A stretch of 64,000 bases of DNA from UBA1444 sp964601085 (GCA_964601085.1 CAZRLN010000001.1:152649-216648); one strand, 5' to 3'; shown: positions 32,122 through 40,827, counted from the stretch's first letter. The notes: generated by a model not told the origin, from the sequence alone. Numbers and translations are program-made.

Positions 32122-33027
32122 TTGAACAACGCGCCGATTTTTTATCGCACTGTTTTGAACAACCTGAAGGAAGGCGTATACTTTGTTGATACAAACCGAA
32201 CGATCACTTTCTGGAATACTGGCGCCGAAAAAATTACCGGCTATTCCGAGACTGAAGTGCTTCACAAGCCTTGCCACTGGAACCTTTTGATGCATACGGA
32301 CGGCAATGGCACGAATTTGTGTCAGGGTAAATGTCCGCTTGCCAAGACACTGACGGATGGAATGATTCGCGAAGAAACCCTGTTCCTTCAGCATAAGGCG
32401 GGATATAGCGTACCCGTGGCGGTTCGAATTCTGCCAATGCGCAACATGTCAAAGCAAATTGTCGGGGCGGTAGAGATTTTTTCCGATCTGACTCCAAGCA
32501 GCGAACATGGGAAAAAATTAAAAGCTTTAGCTACATTGGCCTATTTCGACCTCGTTACCGGATTGCCTAACCGCCGCTACATGGAGAGCCGGATCGGCAC
32601 GATGCTGGTTGAGTATAAAAAAAACCTGTCGCCGTTCGGCCTTTTATTGATCAACATCCTGGGTTTTAAGACGTTGAACGATAAATTCGGACCGGAAGTC
32701 GGCGATCAGGTTTTGCGTTCGGTTGCTCGCAATATTGCAGCCGGGGCTGGGCCGGATGATGTTGTCTGTCGCTGGGATGGAACACGGTTTTTAGTGATGA
32801 CTCCCAACACAAAAAAGACATTGCTGCTTTTGTTGGCCGAAAAATTACGGCCGATTGCATTGCGCGCCGCAAATATGGAAGGCTCGGACGATGTAGCATT
32901 AAAGGTAAGCATGGCCGGCGTGATCAATCGAATGGATGACACGACGGCGACTTTGCAGCAAAGGTTGGCTTCTTTCCTTCAGGACAGCGAAACCCGCGAA
33001 GGGACTCTTGTTTTGGACGAAGAGTAA
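32122..33027 (+). CDS. PAS domain protein with degenerate GGDEF domain
   Basis: A 301-residue soluble protein. Residues ~5-125 form a PAS domain (LKEGVYFVDTNRTITFWNTG, ITGYSETEVL) with a cysteine-rich stretch C-HWNLLMHTDGNG-TNLC-QGKC-PLA. The rest is a GGDEF fold with the entry motif DLVTGLPNRRYME intact, but the catalytic GGDEF is replaced (RWDGTRF) and no RxxD inhibition site precedes it. It is therefore very unlikely to make cyclic-di-GMP and may instead bind nucleotide or a partner. I start at TTG 32122, seven bases after GGAGGG; ATG 32083 is the longer alternative. Confidence 0.86.
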   Translation: MNNAPIFYRTVLNNLKEGVYFVDTNRTITFWNTGAEKITGYSETEVLHKPCHWNLLMHTDGNGTNLCQGKCPLAKTLTDGMIREETLFLQHKAGYSVPVAVRILPMRNMSKQIVGAVEIFSDLTPSSEHGKKLKALATLAYFDLVTGLPNRRYMESRIGTMLVEYKKNLSPFGLLLINILGFKTLNDKFGPEVGDQVLRSVARNIAAGAGPDDVVCRWDGTRFLVMTPNTKKTLLLLLAEKLRPIALRAANMEGSDDVALKVSMAGVINRMDDTTATLQQRLASFLQDSETREGTLVLDEE

Positions 33028-33037
33028 CCGTTGTGAA

Positions 33038-34090
33038 TTATTCGACGGGCTGCAGACGGGGATTATCCCGATAGTGACGTCCTGCCTTTGCGCAAGGCTT
33101 TCCGTCAACCGCAACGATGTCGGCGGTAAAGTTGACACTGTCCGTAAATAAACTGGCGCCGACGGCATACACGTCGACCGGCGTTCTTTCCGCTTCGAAG
33201 GCCAGAATTTTTTCGGCCGTAAACCCGCCGGATACCATGATCTTAACATGATTGAATCCTTCGTCGTCCAGAGCTTTTCGTACGTTTTGGACCAAGCAAG
33301 GGCAAACCCCTGTCGGTTTAAAAGTTCCCATATGGGGGAGTACGGAAACGTCGACCAAAGTGTCGGCGGTATCCAGCCGAACGCCGTAAAGTTGCGAGCC
33401 GAATTTTCGGGCCACTTCCAGAGCGGTGCGGACACAGTCATTATCGAAATCCACCAGGGCGACCCGGTTGACCGATGCATCGATGTGGCGATCAAATGCC
33501 TCGGTTGCCGCCAGCGTGTCACCGCGGTAGGCGGCAATCAGCGCATGGGGAATCGTGCCCAGTGCTTCTCCTCCCCAATACGCGGCATTGGCTGGAGTGG
33601 ATACTCCGATCACGCCACCGATCTTTGCGGCATAACCGTCTTCCGCCTGAACCGCGTAGTGATCAAAACGGGAAGGGAAGAACAGAACCGGTTTGCCGGT
33701 TGCGGCTTTAACGACGCGATCAACGTTGGTGGCGATTTTTGTTTGACGGGAAAGAACTCCCAGATATACGGTTTCCAAATGAACAAAATCAGCCAGATGC
33801 CCTTCGATGGTCATCACAGTATCCCATGGATCCAATCTGTCGCCATCAAACAAGGCGCGTATTTTAAGCTTTTCCGGTTGGCGGGCGCACGTTTTTAGAA
33901 TGGCGATCGCATGGTCGATGCCGCATAAGACAGCGGGCTGGCGCTGGAAAACCTGCATCGTGACCCAGGGGTTATAATGATCTTTGTCCAGAATGGTTTG
34001 GGACCGCACGAAATAACTGTCGCTATAGAAACCGTTCCGAATTTCTTCCACCGGCAAATTAAATTGGGTGATGGGCAATCGCTGTTTCAT
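33038..34090 (-). CDS. pncB: Nicotinate phosphoribosyltransferase
   Basis: The 350-residue enzyme salvages nicotinate to NAD via nicotinate mononucleotide. Supporting stretches are NGFYSDSYFVRSQTIL, VHLETVYLGVLSRQTKIATN, FFPSRFDHYAVQAEDGYA, GVRLDTADTL and IMVSGGFTAEKI, the last two being the phosphoribosyl-binding strands. The start at 34090 has AAGGAGG upstream; a longer in-frame reading to 34162 would cover the ribosome site. It is the only minus-strand gene in the right three quarters of the window, convergent with the PAS gene and divergent from folP. Confidence 0.93.
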   Translation of the reverse strand: MKQRLPITQFNLPVEEIRNGFYSDSYFVRSQTILDKDHYNPWVTMQVFQRQPAVLCGIDHAIAILKTCARQPEKLKIRALFDGDRLDPWDTVMTIEGHLADFVHLETVYLGVLSRQTKIATNVDRVVKAATGKPVLFFPSRFDHYAVQAEDGYAAKIGGVIGVSTPANAAYWGGEALGTIPHALIAAYRGDTLAATEAFDRHIDASVNRVALVDFDNDCVRTALEVARKFGSQLYGVRLDTADTLVDVSVLPHMGTFKPTGVCPCLVQNVRKALDDEGFNHVKIMVSGGFTAEKILAFEAERTPVDVYAVGASLFTDSVNFTADIVAVDGKPCAKAGRHYRDNPRLQPVE

Positions 34091-34134
34091 ACTGGGCGCC
34101 TCCTTGAAAATTCTACACTTATCAATTGTTTCTA

Positions 34135-34143
34135 TGATACAAT
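34135..34143 (+). promoter_or_regulatory. Possible extended -10 promoter for folP-folB-folK
   Basis: TGATACAAT (34135-34143) is an extended -10 element in the pncB-folP gap, 33 bases before the folP ATG. I see no good -35, so support is limited to the -10 and the position. Confidence 0.5.
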
Positions 34144-34175
34144 ATCGCGAGGTTGCCTGCAACAGGAGGAGATTG

Positions 34176-35387
34176 ATGGATTATCAAGCAAGAGTGATCC
34201 AATTTAACGATGTTAACCATGTTGTGGCTTGGTTGCATCGCTTGAACTGTGATCCGACGGGGATTGCCATTATGGCGCCCAAAGCAATATTCCGTTCGGT
34301 TTGCGTTGAGCATGTCCCAGCTAAGGCCGCTAATTTATTGAAGCAGACTTTTTTGGCCAAAGGCGCTGAAGTCGCCGTTGCCCGGGGAACCGCCGATTTG
34401 AGCGTGGAATATACGGATGTGCTGATTTGCGGAACGCTGAAACATTTTCGTCTGGCCTTGGCGCAGTTGCGTCAGCAACCGTGGGGGTTGCCGGACCTGG
34501 CAAAGGCGGTCGAACAGGTATTGACGATCAATTCATCTTCAGTGCGCCGCCAATATCGGGTTCATGATCGCAGTTGGTCGATAGAACCGGGGCGGACGCT
34601 TGTGATGGGAATATTAAACCTGACGCCGGATTCATTTTCTGATGGCGGACGGCATAATGAACTGGAAGCGGCTGTGGAACGGGCGATACAATTGGTGGCC
34701 GAAGGAGCCGATTTGCTCGATCTTGGCGCCGAATCGACCCGCCCTTATGGGGCGAAGCCCATTACGGTCCAGGAAGAAATGAACCGTCTGTTGCCCGTGT
34801 TGGAAAAAGTTTTGACGGCGGTGGAGATCCCCGTATCGATTGACACCTATAAAAGCGAAGTTGCGGATCGGGCGTTACAGATGGGCGCCCATATTCTCAA
34901 CGATATTTGGGGATTGCAACAAGAACCGGCCATGGCGAAGGTGGCGGCGAAGTATGGAGTTCCCGTCGTGGTGATGCATAATCGGCGCTCGACCGATTCC
35001 TCGCAGGATATCATGAGCGAAATGACGGACTTTTTTCGGCGAAGTTTGGAAATCGGTGTAAACGCCGGGATGGCCGAAGACCAGTTTGTTATTGATCCCG
35101 GAATTGGGTTTGGCAAGAACACGGCTCAGAACCTGGAGGTCTTGGGACGCCTGCCGGAGCTCAGCGCGTTGGGACAGCCAATTCTTGTGGGAACTTCACG
35201 AAAACGGTTCATTGGGGACATTTTGGGTTTACCCATTGAAGAAAGGCTGGAAGGGACCGGCGCCACAGTGGTGCATTCCGTTATGAACGGAGCTTCGATT
35301 TTACGTGTGCATGACGTGAAGCAGGCGAAACGGATGGCGATGATGACGGATGCATTGCAGGGATGGAGGACATTTGATCGTGGATAA
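34176..35387 (+). CDS. folP: Dihydropteroate synthase with N-terminal extension
   Basis: Residues ~140-400 are a complete dihydropteroate synthase: VMGILNLTPDSFSDGG, LDLGAESTRPYGAKP, ISIDTYKSEVA-type strand, HILNDIWGL, VVMHNR, FVIDPGIGFGKN and GTSRKRFIG. It joins p-aminobenzoate to the pterin pyrophosphate. About 135 extra residues precede it (VAWLHRLNCDPTGIAIMAPK to VRRQYRVHDR), giving 403 residues instead of the ~280 of Bacillus; I do not recognise a catalytic motif in the extension. ATG 34176 follows AGGAGGAG. It heads folP-folB-folK. Confidence 0.95.
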   Translation: MDYQARVIQFNDVNHVVAWLHRLNCDPTGIAIMAPKAIFRSVCVEHVPAKAANLLKQTFLAKGAEVAVARGTADLSVEYTDVLICGTLKHFRLALAQLRQQPWGLPDLAKAVEQVLTINSSSVRRQYRVHDRSWSIEPGRTLVMGILNLTPDSFSDGGRHNELEAAVERAIQLVAEGADLLDLGAESTRPYGAKPITVQEEMNRLLPVLEKVLTAVEIPVSIDTYKSEVADRALQMGAHILNDIWGLQQEPAMAKVAAKYGVPVVVMHNRRSTDSSQDIMSEMTDFFRRSLEIGVNAGMAEDQFVIDPGIGFGKNTAQNLEVLGRLPELSALGQPILVGTSRKRFIGDILGLPIEERLEGTGATVVHSVMNGASILRVHDVKQAKRMAMMTDALQGWRTFDRG

Positions 35388-35742
35388 GGTTACCTTATAT
35401 AATATGAAGTTTTTTGGGTTTCATGGTTGTGAAGAATTTGAGCAGCGGAATGGACAGGTTTTCGAAGTCGACGTCGAATTTCAAACGGACCTGACAGCAG
35501 CGGGACAAACGGACGATTTGGCGGATGCCGTCAATTATGTAGAGATCTTTTCACGAATAAAATCGGTTGTGGAAAAAGAACGCTATCGTTTGCTGGAACG
35601 GGTTGCCCAGCGCATCGCCGATGTTGTTTTGGAAGAAGAACGCATCGTTTCGGCGGCGGTCCGGGTGCGAAAGCCGGCGGTGCCCCTGCCGGGATTGTTG
35701 GACGGAGTTCAGGTGGAAATCCATCGGAAGCAAACTGTATGA
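35380..35742 (+). CDS. folB: Dihydroneopterin aldolase
   Basis: A 120-residue folate enzyme that cleaves dihydroneopterin to 6-hydroxymethyl-dihydropterin. Motifs: LYNMKFFGFHGCEEFEQRNGQ, DAVNYVEIFSRIKSVVE and LLERVAQRIAD. GTG 35380 is nine bases after GGAGGA; the in-frame TTG 35374 is too close. It overlaps folP by eight bases and folK by four, so the three are translated as a unit. Confidence 0.95.
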   Translation: MDKVTLYNMKFFGFHGCEEFEQRNGQVFEVDVEFQTDLTAAGQTDDLADAVNYVEIFSRIKSVVEKERYRLLERVAQRIADVVLEEERIVSAAVRVRKPAVPLPGLLDGVQVEIHRKQTV

Positions 35743-36257
35743 TTTTGCTTGGTTTGGGCAGCAATATGGGAGATCGTGAGAAAAACCTTGAAACCGCCTT
35801 GCGTTTATTGGAAGAGGACCGCAGTATTTCCATCGACCGGATTTCCGCGATTTATGAAACGGCGCCATTTGGCGTGACGGACCAGGCCGATTTCTTAAAT
35901 ATGGTAGCTGAAATCACGACGAAGCTTTCGCCTTATCAACTTCTGGCCAAGTGTTTGGCAGTGGAAGATTTGCTGGGAAGAATTCGGACCCGGCGATGGG
36001 GGCCGCGAGTGATCGATATTGATTTGCTTGTGTTTGACGAAGTTCAGTTGAGTGAGGCAGCCTTGCAAATACCTCATCCAGGAATATTTCAGCGCGCTTT
36101 TGTATTGATTCCGATTTTGGATATCGCTCCGCCGGACATGCGGATTGCTGGAAAGCCGTTAAATAATCTTGAGGAGAAGTTGACGTTCCTTGCCAACCAG
36201 AAACTTCATCTTTGGAAACGCGTGCGATGGGATTCGCGAAATAAATGTTTTGCGTAA
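35739..36257 (+). CDS. folK: 2-amino-4-hydroxy-6-hydroxymethyldihydropteridine pyrophosphokinase
   Basis: The 172-residue kinase activates the pterin for FolP. It begins ILLGLGSNMGDREKNL and contains YETAPFGVTDQADFLN and the catalytic RTRRWGPRVIDIDLLVFD with its metal-binding aspartates. ATG 35739 overlaps the folB stop. The last ~20 residues (LHLWKRVRWDSRNKCFA) extend slightly beyond the core. A strong terminator follows. Confidence 0.96.
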   Translation: MILLGLGSNMGDREKNLETALRLLEEDRSISIDRISAIYETAPFGVTDQADFLNMVAEITTKLSPYQLLAKCLAVEDLLGRIRTRRWGPRVIDIDLLVFDEVQLSEAALQIPHPGIFQRAFVLIPILDIAPPDMRIAGKPLNNLEEKLTFLANQKLHLWKRVRWDSRNKCFA

Positions 36258-36258
36258 G

Positions 36259-36300
36259 TCAGGCGGGCAAGCTCAGCTTGTCCGCCTGAACTTTATTCGG
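36259..36300 (+). terminator. Rho-independent terminator after folK
   Basis: TCAGGCGGGCAAGC (36259-36272) and GCTTGTCCGCCTGA (36276-36289) form a 14-bp stem with one G-T pair and a three-base loop, followed by ACTTTATT. The T tract is short but the stem is very stable. Confidence 0.82.
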
Positions 36301-36305
36301 ACAAC

Positions 36306-36335
36306 TTGACCCCGATTCTGATACAGGACTATAAT
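36306..36335 (+). promoter_or_regulatory. Promoter of dprA-topA
   Basis: TTGACC (36306-36311) and TATAAT (36330-36335) are 18 bases apart, close to consensus. It lies 38 bases before the dprA ATG, just after the folK terminator. Confidence 0.82.
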
Positions 36336-36372
36336 AAGGACCATAGTTTGTCGGTCCATATCTGGAGATGAA

Positions 36373-37461
36373 ATGGAAATGGAACATATGCCAGCGGCAA
36401 TGCTCCTGATGGTACCGGGAATCGGCAGCTTAAAACAAAGGAAACTAACAGATTATTTCGGTGACGCAGAGACAGCCTGGAATGCTACCGGTGAGGAACT
36501 GAACAATTCTCATATTCTTAATGGTAGGGAAATTGAAGCGATTTTGTCCCTGCGGGACCGCCTTGACCCATCGGAACTTGCCAAACAATGGACACGCCAA
36601 GGGATTCATATTTGCGGCTTCAATGATCCGGAATATCCACAGTTGCTGCGAAACATCTATGATCCGCCGGCGGTATTGTTCTATCGCGGCCGCATGATCG
36701 GCGATTCCTTAAATCTCGCCGTTGTTGGCTCCCGGCGTTCCACGCCATATGGCCGCAATGTCGCGCGTTCATTCAGTGAAAAAATCGCCCGATCCGGGGT
36801 TACGATCGTCAGCGGCGCCGCCAAAGGGATCGACGCCGCTGCTCATGAAGGCGCCTTGGCGGCTGGTGCGGCGACCATAGCCGTTCTGGGGTGCGGCGTG
36901 GATATCGTGTATCCGCCGGAAAACAGATGCTTGCTGGATCGGATTGCATCTACAGGTTGTCTGATTTCCGAATATCCACCAGGCACGCCGCCCATTCCCG
37001 GACAGTTTCCGGCTCGCAACCGGATCGTGGCTGGGATGGCCGTTGGCGTTCTGGTTGTGGAAGCGGCTGAGAAAAGCGGCGCTCTGATTACCGCCGACCT
37101 TGCCCTGAATGAAAACAGGGAGGTTTACGCGATCCCCGGCAGTGTTTTTTCCAACGCCAGTCGGGGCGTCCATCGCCTGATCCAGCAAGGCGCGCGTCTG
37201 ATCAATACAGCGGAAGAATTGTTGGAAGATTTGGGGCTGACTTTTGCGTCTTCCCCCAAAGAAGCCAATGGGCAACTATCCTCTGATGAAAAAAAGGTGC
37301 TCAGGGAATTATCATACACGGAACCGACACCGGTTGACGAGCTGGTGATGCGGCTAAAAATGGATGCGTCACATATTGCAGTAGTTCTGTTGCAACTGGA
37401 AATGGCCGGATATGTTGTGAACTTCTCCGGAGCCGGTTATGGCAGAGTTGCCAAGGAGTGA
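36373..37461 (+). CDS. dprA: DNA-processing protein DprA
   Basis: The 362-residue protein loads RecA on incoming single-stranded DNA during transformation. An N-terminal helix-hairpin-helix-like region (MLLMVPGIGSLKQRKL) is followed by the Rossmann core VVGSRRSTPYGRNVA, SGAAKGIDAAAHEGAL, VLGCGVDIVYPPEN and ARNRIVAGM, and a C-terminal winged helix (TPVDELVMRLKMDASHIAV). GGAGA precedes ATG 36373. It is followed by topA, the conserved Firmicute order. comM upstream suggests retained competence functions. Confidence 0.96.
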   Translation: MEMEHMPAAMLLMVPGIGSLKQRKLTDYFGDAETAWNATGEELNNSHILNGREIEAILSLRDRLDPSELAKQWTRQGIHICGFNDPEYPQLLRNIYDPPAVLFYRGRMIGDSLNLAVVGSRRSTPYGRNVARSFSEKIARSGVTIVSGAAKGIDAAAHEGALAAGAATIAVLGCGVDIVYPPENRCLLDRIASTGCLISEYPPGTPPIPGQFPARNRIVAGMAVGVLVVEAAEKSGALITADLALNENREVYAIPGSVFSNASRGVHRLIQQGARLINTAEELLEDLGLTFASSPKEANGQLSSDEKKVLRELSYTEPTPVDELVMRLKMDASHIAVVLLQLEMAGYVVNFSGAGYGRVAKE

Positions 37462-37466
37462 AAGAG

Positions 37467-39761
37467 TTGGCCAAAAATCTCGTAATTGTTGAGTCGCCTG
37501 CTAAGGCAAGCACAATAGAAAAATACCTTGGGAAGTCGGATTATCTCGTGAAAGCGACCATGGGGCATTTGCGCGACTTGCCCAAAAGCCAGTTCGGCAT
37601 TGATGTGGATAATGGCTTTGAACCGAAATATATCACAGTCCGCGGGAAAACGGCTTTGGCGAATGAACTTTTCAAGCTGGCTGGCCAGGCAAAAACAGTT
37701 TATCTCGCAACTGACCCGGACCGCGAAGGGGAAGCGATCGCCTGGCATTTGGCCGCATTGCTGAAAATAACTTCGGAAAACGCTTGCCGTATTGAGTTCA
37801 ATGAAATTACCAAAGCGGCCGTAACGGAAGCGATCAAACACGCTCGGAAAATTGATGAAAACATGGTCAATGCACAACAGACTCGTCGCATCCTCGACCG
37901 GGTTGTTGGCTACAAACTGAGTCCGCTGCTCTGGAAGAAAGTGCGCCGTGGCCTGAGCGCCGGCCGAGTTCAGTCCGTGGCGGTTCGCCTGATCTGTGAT
38001 CGTGAACGCGAAATCAAAGCATTTCAAGTCACAGAATATTGGTCCATTCACGCCCTGTTGCAGAAACAAGATTCGCCGCTGTTGTTTGAAGTGGATTTGG
38101 CGACAGTGGACGGCAAGAAGATGGACATAACGAATGCGGAAGAGGCTGCGTTGCTTCAGCGCGATCTGGAAGGAGCAGAATCGTTCCGGGTCGAGAATAT
38201 TAAACGCCGTGACCGCCAACGCAAGCCGTATCCGCCATTCATCACCAGCACCCTGCAGCAGGACGCTTCGCATAAGCTTGGCTTCAGCGCCAAAAAAACC
38301 ATGATGTTGGCCCAGCAGCTATATGAGGAAGGGCATATTACTTATATGAGAACAGATTCCACCCGGATTTCCACGGTTGCACAGGCCGAAGCCCGTGAAT
38401 GGGTGGAAAAGAACTTTGGACAATCGTATTTGCCCCCTACTGCGCCGCAATATGCAAAGAAGAGTGCGCAAGATGCGCACGAAGCGATTCGCCCGTCGTT
38501 ACCCCAGATTACCACCGAACAGCTCCCTGCGGCGATCAGCCGGGATCAGAAACGCTTGTATGAGTTGATTTGGAAACGTTTTGTATCCAGTCAGATGAAA
38601 CCGGCAATCTTCGATACGGTCACGGCTGAAATTTCCGCAAGCAAATACGGTTTTCGCGCTTCCGGCTCCGTGCTGCGATTTTCCGGATTTATGGCAATTT
38701 ATGCCGATGCGGCCGATAATGGCGGCAAGCTGGATGGCGACAAGGCGCTTCCCCCGTTGGAGGTCGGTGAAGAATTGAGAGCGACTGAGATTCGCCCTGT
38801 CCAACACTTTACGGAACCGCCGCCAAGATTTACCGAGGCCGCCCTTATCAAACTGCTGGAAGAAAAGGGAATTGGCCGACCGAGCACTTATGCGCCGACC
38901 ATTGATACAATTCAGGGTAGGGGTTATGTGATAAAAGCGGAAAAGAAATTTCAGCCAACGCCGTTGGGCTTTATTGTCAACGATCTTTTGCAGGAATATT
39001 TTCCGAAAATTGTTGATGTCGGTTTTACGGCGGCAATGGAGACCAATCTGGATGAAATCGCCCAGGGCGGACAGGACTGGCGGACGCTGCTACAGGAGTT
39101 TTATGGTCCGTTTGTTGAGCGGATTGGCCAGGCGGAAGCAGAAGCACCGCGTGTCAAGGTTCCGGAGGAAATCACCGATATCGCCTGCGAAAACTGCGGT
39201 GCGCCAATGGCCGTCAAACATGGCCGATTTGGAGCTTTTTTGGGGTGCACCCGATTTCCGGAATGCCGGACGACTCGCCCCTTAATCAAAGAAATCGGTG
39301 TGGCCTGCCCGATGTGTGAAAAACCGATCGTGGAACGGAAGACAAAAACCGGCCGCCTATTTTATGGGTGCAGTGATTATCCCGCCTGCAAGTTCATTTC
39401 CTGGAACAAACCGACTGGCGAGTTATGTCCGGTTTGCGGAAACTATTTGGTGGAGAAGAAGTACAAGAATCAACCGGCTGTTTCCGAATGCAGCAACACG
39501 GAATGTCCAACCCGGGTCGGGGATACCAAATCGGTTAAGGAAAAAACCGAGAGTGCAGGAAATGACAATGCAACGGTAACAAAGCCGAGAAAAATATCGA
39601 CGAAAAAGCCCACTGTCAAAGCAACGCCCGGAGCTGTTTCTTCGACAAGCAAGGCAAAGCGGGCACTGAAAAGCGAAAAAACGGATTCCGCCCCGACCAA
39701 AGCGGCGCGCAAATCCACGAAAGCATCCGGAACCGCCAAGAAGAAGTCAGGAGAAAAATGA
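37467..39761 (+). CDS. topA: DNA topoisomerase I (type IA)
   Basis: The 764-residue enzyme relaxes negative supercoils. It starts AKNLVIVESPAKASTIEKYL; the TOPRIM acidic triad is in ATDPDREGEAIAWH and the active-site tyrosine in ITYMRTDSTRIS (~residue 298). Three C-terminal zinc ribbons follow: CENCGAP/CTRFPEC, CPMCEKP/CSDYPAC and CPVCGNY/CSNTEC. The last ~75 residues are a lysine/threonine/alanine-rich basic tail. I use TTG 37467, eight bases after AAGGAG (37454-37459); GTG 37458 lies in that site. It begins six bases after dprA. Confidence 0.96.
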   Translation: MAKNLVIVESPAKASTIEKYLGKSDYLVKATMGHLRDLPKSQFGIDVDNGFEPKYITVRGKTALANELFKLAGQAKTVYLATDPDREGEAIAWHLAALLKITSENACRIEFNEITKAAVTEAIKHARKIDENMVNAQQTRRILDRVVGYKLSPLLWKKVRRGLSAGRVQSVAVRLICDREREIKAFQVTEYWSIHALLQKQDSPLLFEVDLATVDGKKMDITNAEEAALLQRDLEGAESFRVENIKRRDRQRKPYPPFITSTLQQDASHKLGFSAKKTMMLAQQLYEEGHITYMRTDSTRISTVAQAEAREWVEKNFGQSYLPPTAPQYAKKSAQDAHEAIRPSLPQITTEQLPAAISRDQKRLYELIWKRFVSSQMKPAIFDTVTAEISASKYGFRASGSVLRFSGFMAIYADAADNGGKLDGDKALPPLEVGEELRATEIRPVQHFTEPPPRFTEAALIKLLEEKGIGRPSTYAPTIDTIQGRGYVIKAEKKFQPTPLGFIVNDLLQEYFPKIVDVGFTAAMETNLDEIAQGGQDWRTLLQEFYGPFVERIGQAEAEAPRVKVPEEITDIACENCGAPMAVKHGRFGAFLGCTRFPECRTTRPLIKEIGVACPMCEKPIVERKTKTGRLFYGCSDYPACKFISWNKPTGELCPVCGNYLVEKKYKNQPAVSECSNTECPTRVGDTKSVKEKTESAGNDNATVTKPRKISTKKPTVKATPGAVSSTSKAKRALKSEKTDSAPTKAARKSTKASGTAKKKSGEK

Positions 39762-39782
39762 ACGTTTTCAAAAACAATTATG

Positions 39783-39815
39783 AAAAGTGTGACAATCTTA
39801 TTGCCACACTTTTTT
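39783..39815 (+). terminator. Rho-independent terminator after topA
   Basis: AAAAGTGTG-A-CAA pairs with TTG-C-CACACTTTT (12 pairs, one mismatch) around TCTTA, and six T residues end the 3' arm. The -35 of the xerC promoter (TTGCCA) is inside the 3' arm. Confidence 0.87.
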
Positions 39816-39829
39816 AATTGTGCTAAAAT
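39801..39829 (+). promoter_or_regulatory. Promoter of xerC-codY with -35 inside the topA terminator
   Basis: TTGCCA (39801-39806) and TAAAAT (39824-39829) are exactly 17 bases apart. The -35 hexamer is part of the terminator stem. Confidence 0.68.
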
Positions 39830-39860
39830 ATGTTTCAGTATAGGATAGTGGGGCATTTGT

Positions 39861-40769
39861 ATGAGTAATGTCTGGCTGATCGAGTTGGACAACTATCTGA
39901 ACTTTATTCAGGGAACCAAAAATGTATCTCGCCATACTGTCCGTAACTATCGCCGGGATATCGAACAGTTTTTGGAGTTCTTACGCCGGTTAACAACCGG
40001 CGATTTTACGTTCAGCGCTGTGGATGCCTATGTGGCGAGACGCTATCTGGCATCGCTGGTCGGACGGGACTATTCCCGCAAAACGATGGCCCGGCAGATT
40101 GCCGCCTTGCGATCGTTTTTTCGCTATCTTTGCCGGGAACAAATCATCGAGTCTAATCCATTTGTCGGAATTCGAACTCCAAAGCTGGAGCGACGTTTGC
40201 CACAATTTTTGGATGTGCCGGAAATTGAGGATTTGATGAAACTTCCGCGGCGGACGATGCTTGGTCGACGTGATTCCGCTATTTTAGAATTGCTGTATGG
40301 AGCGGGGACCCGGGTTTCGGAATTAACAGGACTTTCATTGCAGAGTATCGATTTGTCCGAACAGTACATTTTGGTTTTCGGCAAAGGATCGAAAGAACGG
40401 ATTATTCCGATCGGACGAATGGCGGTCCGCGCGTTAGTATCTTATTTGCAGGAAAGTCGTCCTTTATTGGCGCGAAAAAATGCCGGAACGACGGATTCGT
40501 TGTTCCTTAATCATAGCGGAACTCCTTTGAGCGATCGAAGTGTCCGCAGGATACTGGATAAATATGTTGCATTGTTGGCTATACACAAACGGGTGACACC
40601 CCACACATTACGGCACAGCTTCGCAACTCATCTGTTGGACAATGGCGCGGATCTTCGATCTGTACAGGAACTGTTGGGACATGTGAGTCTCAAAACCACG
40701 CAGGTTTATACCCATGTATCCAGTGAACGGTTGTTATCGGTCTATCGGAACGCTCATCCCCGGGCGTGA
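39861..40769 (+). CDS. xerC: Tyrosine recombinase XerC
   Basis: The 302-residue recombinase, with XerD, resolves chromosome dimers at dif. The N-terminal SAM-like core-binding domain (LDNYLNFIQGTKNVSRHTVRNY) precedes the catalytic domain with Arg in GAGTRVSEL, Lys in GKGSKERIIP, HTLRHSFATHLL, LLGHVSLKTTQ and the nucleophile in VYTHVS. All five catalytic residues are present. Location between topA and codY is the Bacillus codV position, so this is the housekeeping enzyme. trmFO and hslVU, often found here, are absent. Confidence 0.95.
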   Translation: MSNVWLIELDNYLNFIQGTKNVSRHTVRNYRRDIEQFLEFLRRLTTGDFTFSAVDAYVARRYLASLVGRDYSRKTMARQIAALRSFFRYLCREQIIESNPFVGIRTPKLERRLPQFLDVPEIEDLMKLPRRTMLGRRDSAILELLYGAGTRVSELTGLSLQSIDLSEQYILVFGKGSKERIIPIGRMAVRALVSYLQESRPLLARKNAGTTDSLFLNHSGTPLSDRSVRRILDKYVALLAIHKRVTPHTLRHSFATHLLDNGADLRSVQELLGHVSLKTTQVYTHVSSERLLSVYRNAHPRA

Positions 40770-40827
40770 GGCCCCTTATGGTTTTTTCGAGAATTGTCGA
40801 AATAGTATTTGAGAGGTGGAATTTTAA

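Noticed and set aside
32122..33027. Active diguanylate cyclase
   Set aside because: The GGDEF signature itself is altered and the inhibition site absent, so catalytic activity is not supported.
39861..40769. Tyrosine recombinase as evidence of a mobile element
   Set aside because: Position between topA and codY and full XerC character show the housekeeping recombinase; no att repeats or phage genes are nearby.
40785..40815. Possible CodY box before codY (GAATTGTCGAAATAG)
   Set aside because: It differs from AATTTTCWGAAAATT at too many positions and fits better as the short TTTCGA/TCGAAA hairpin. Not listed as an operator.
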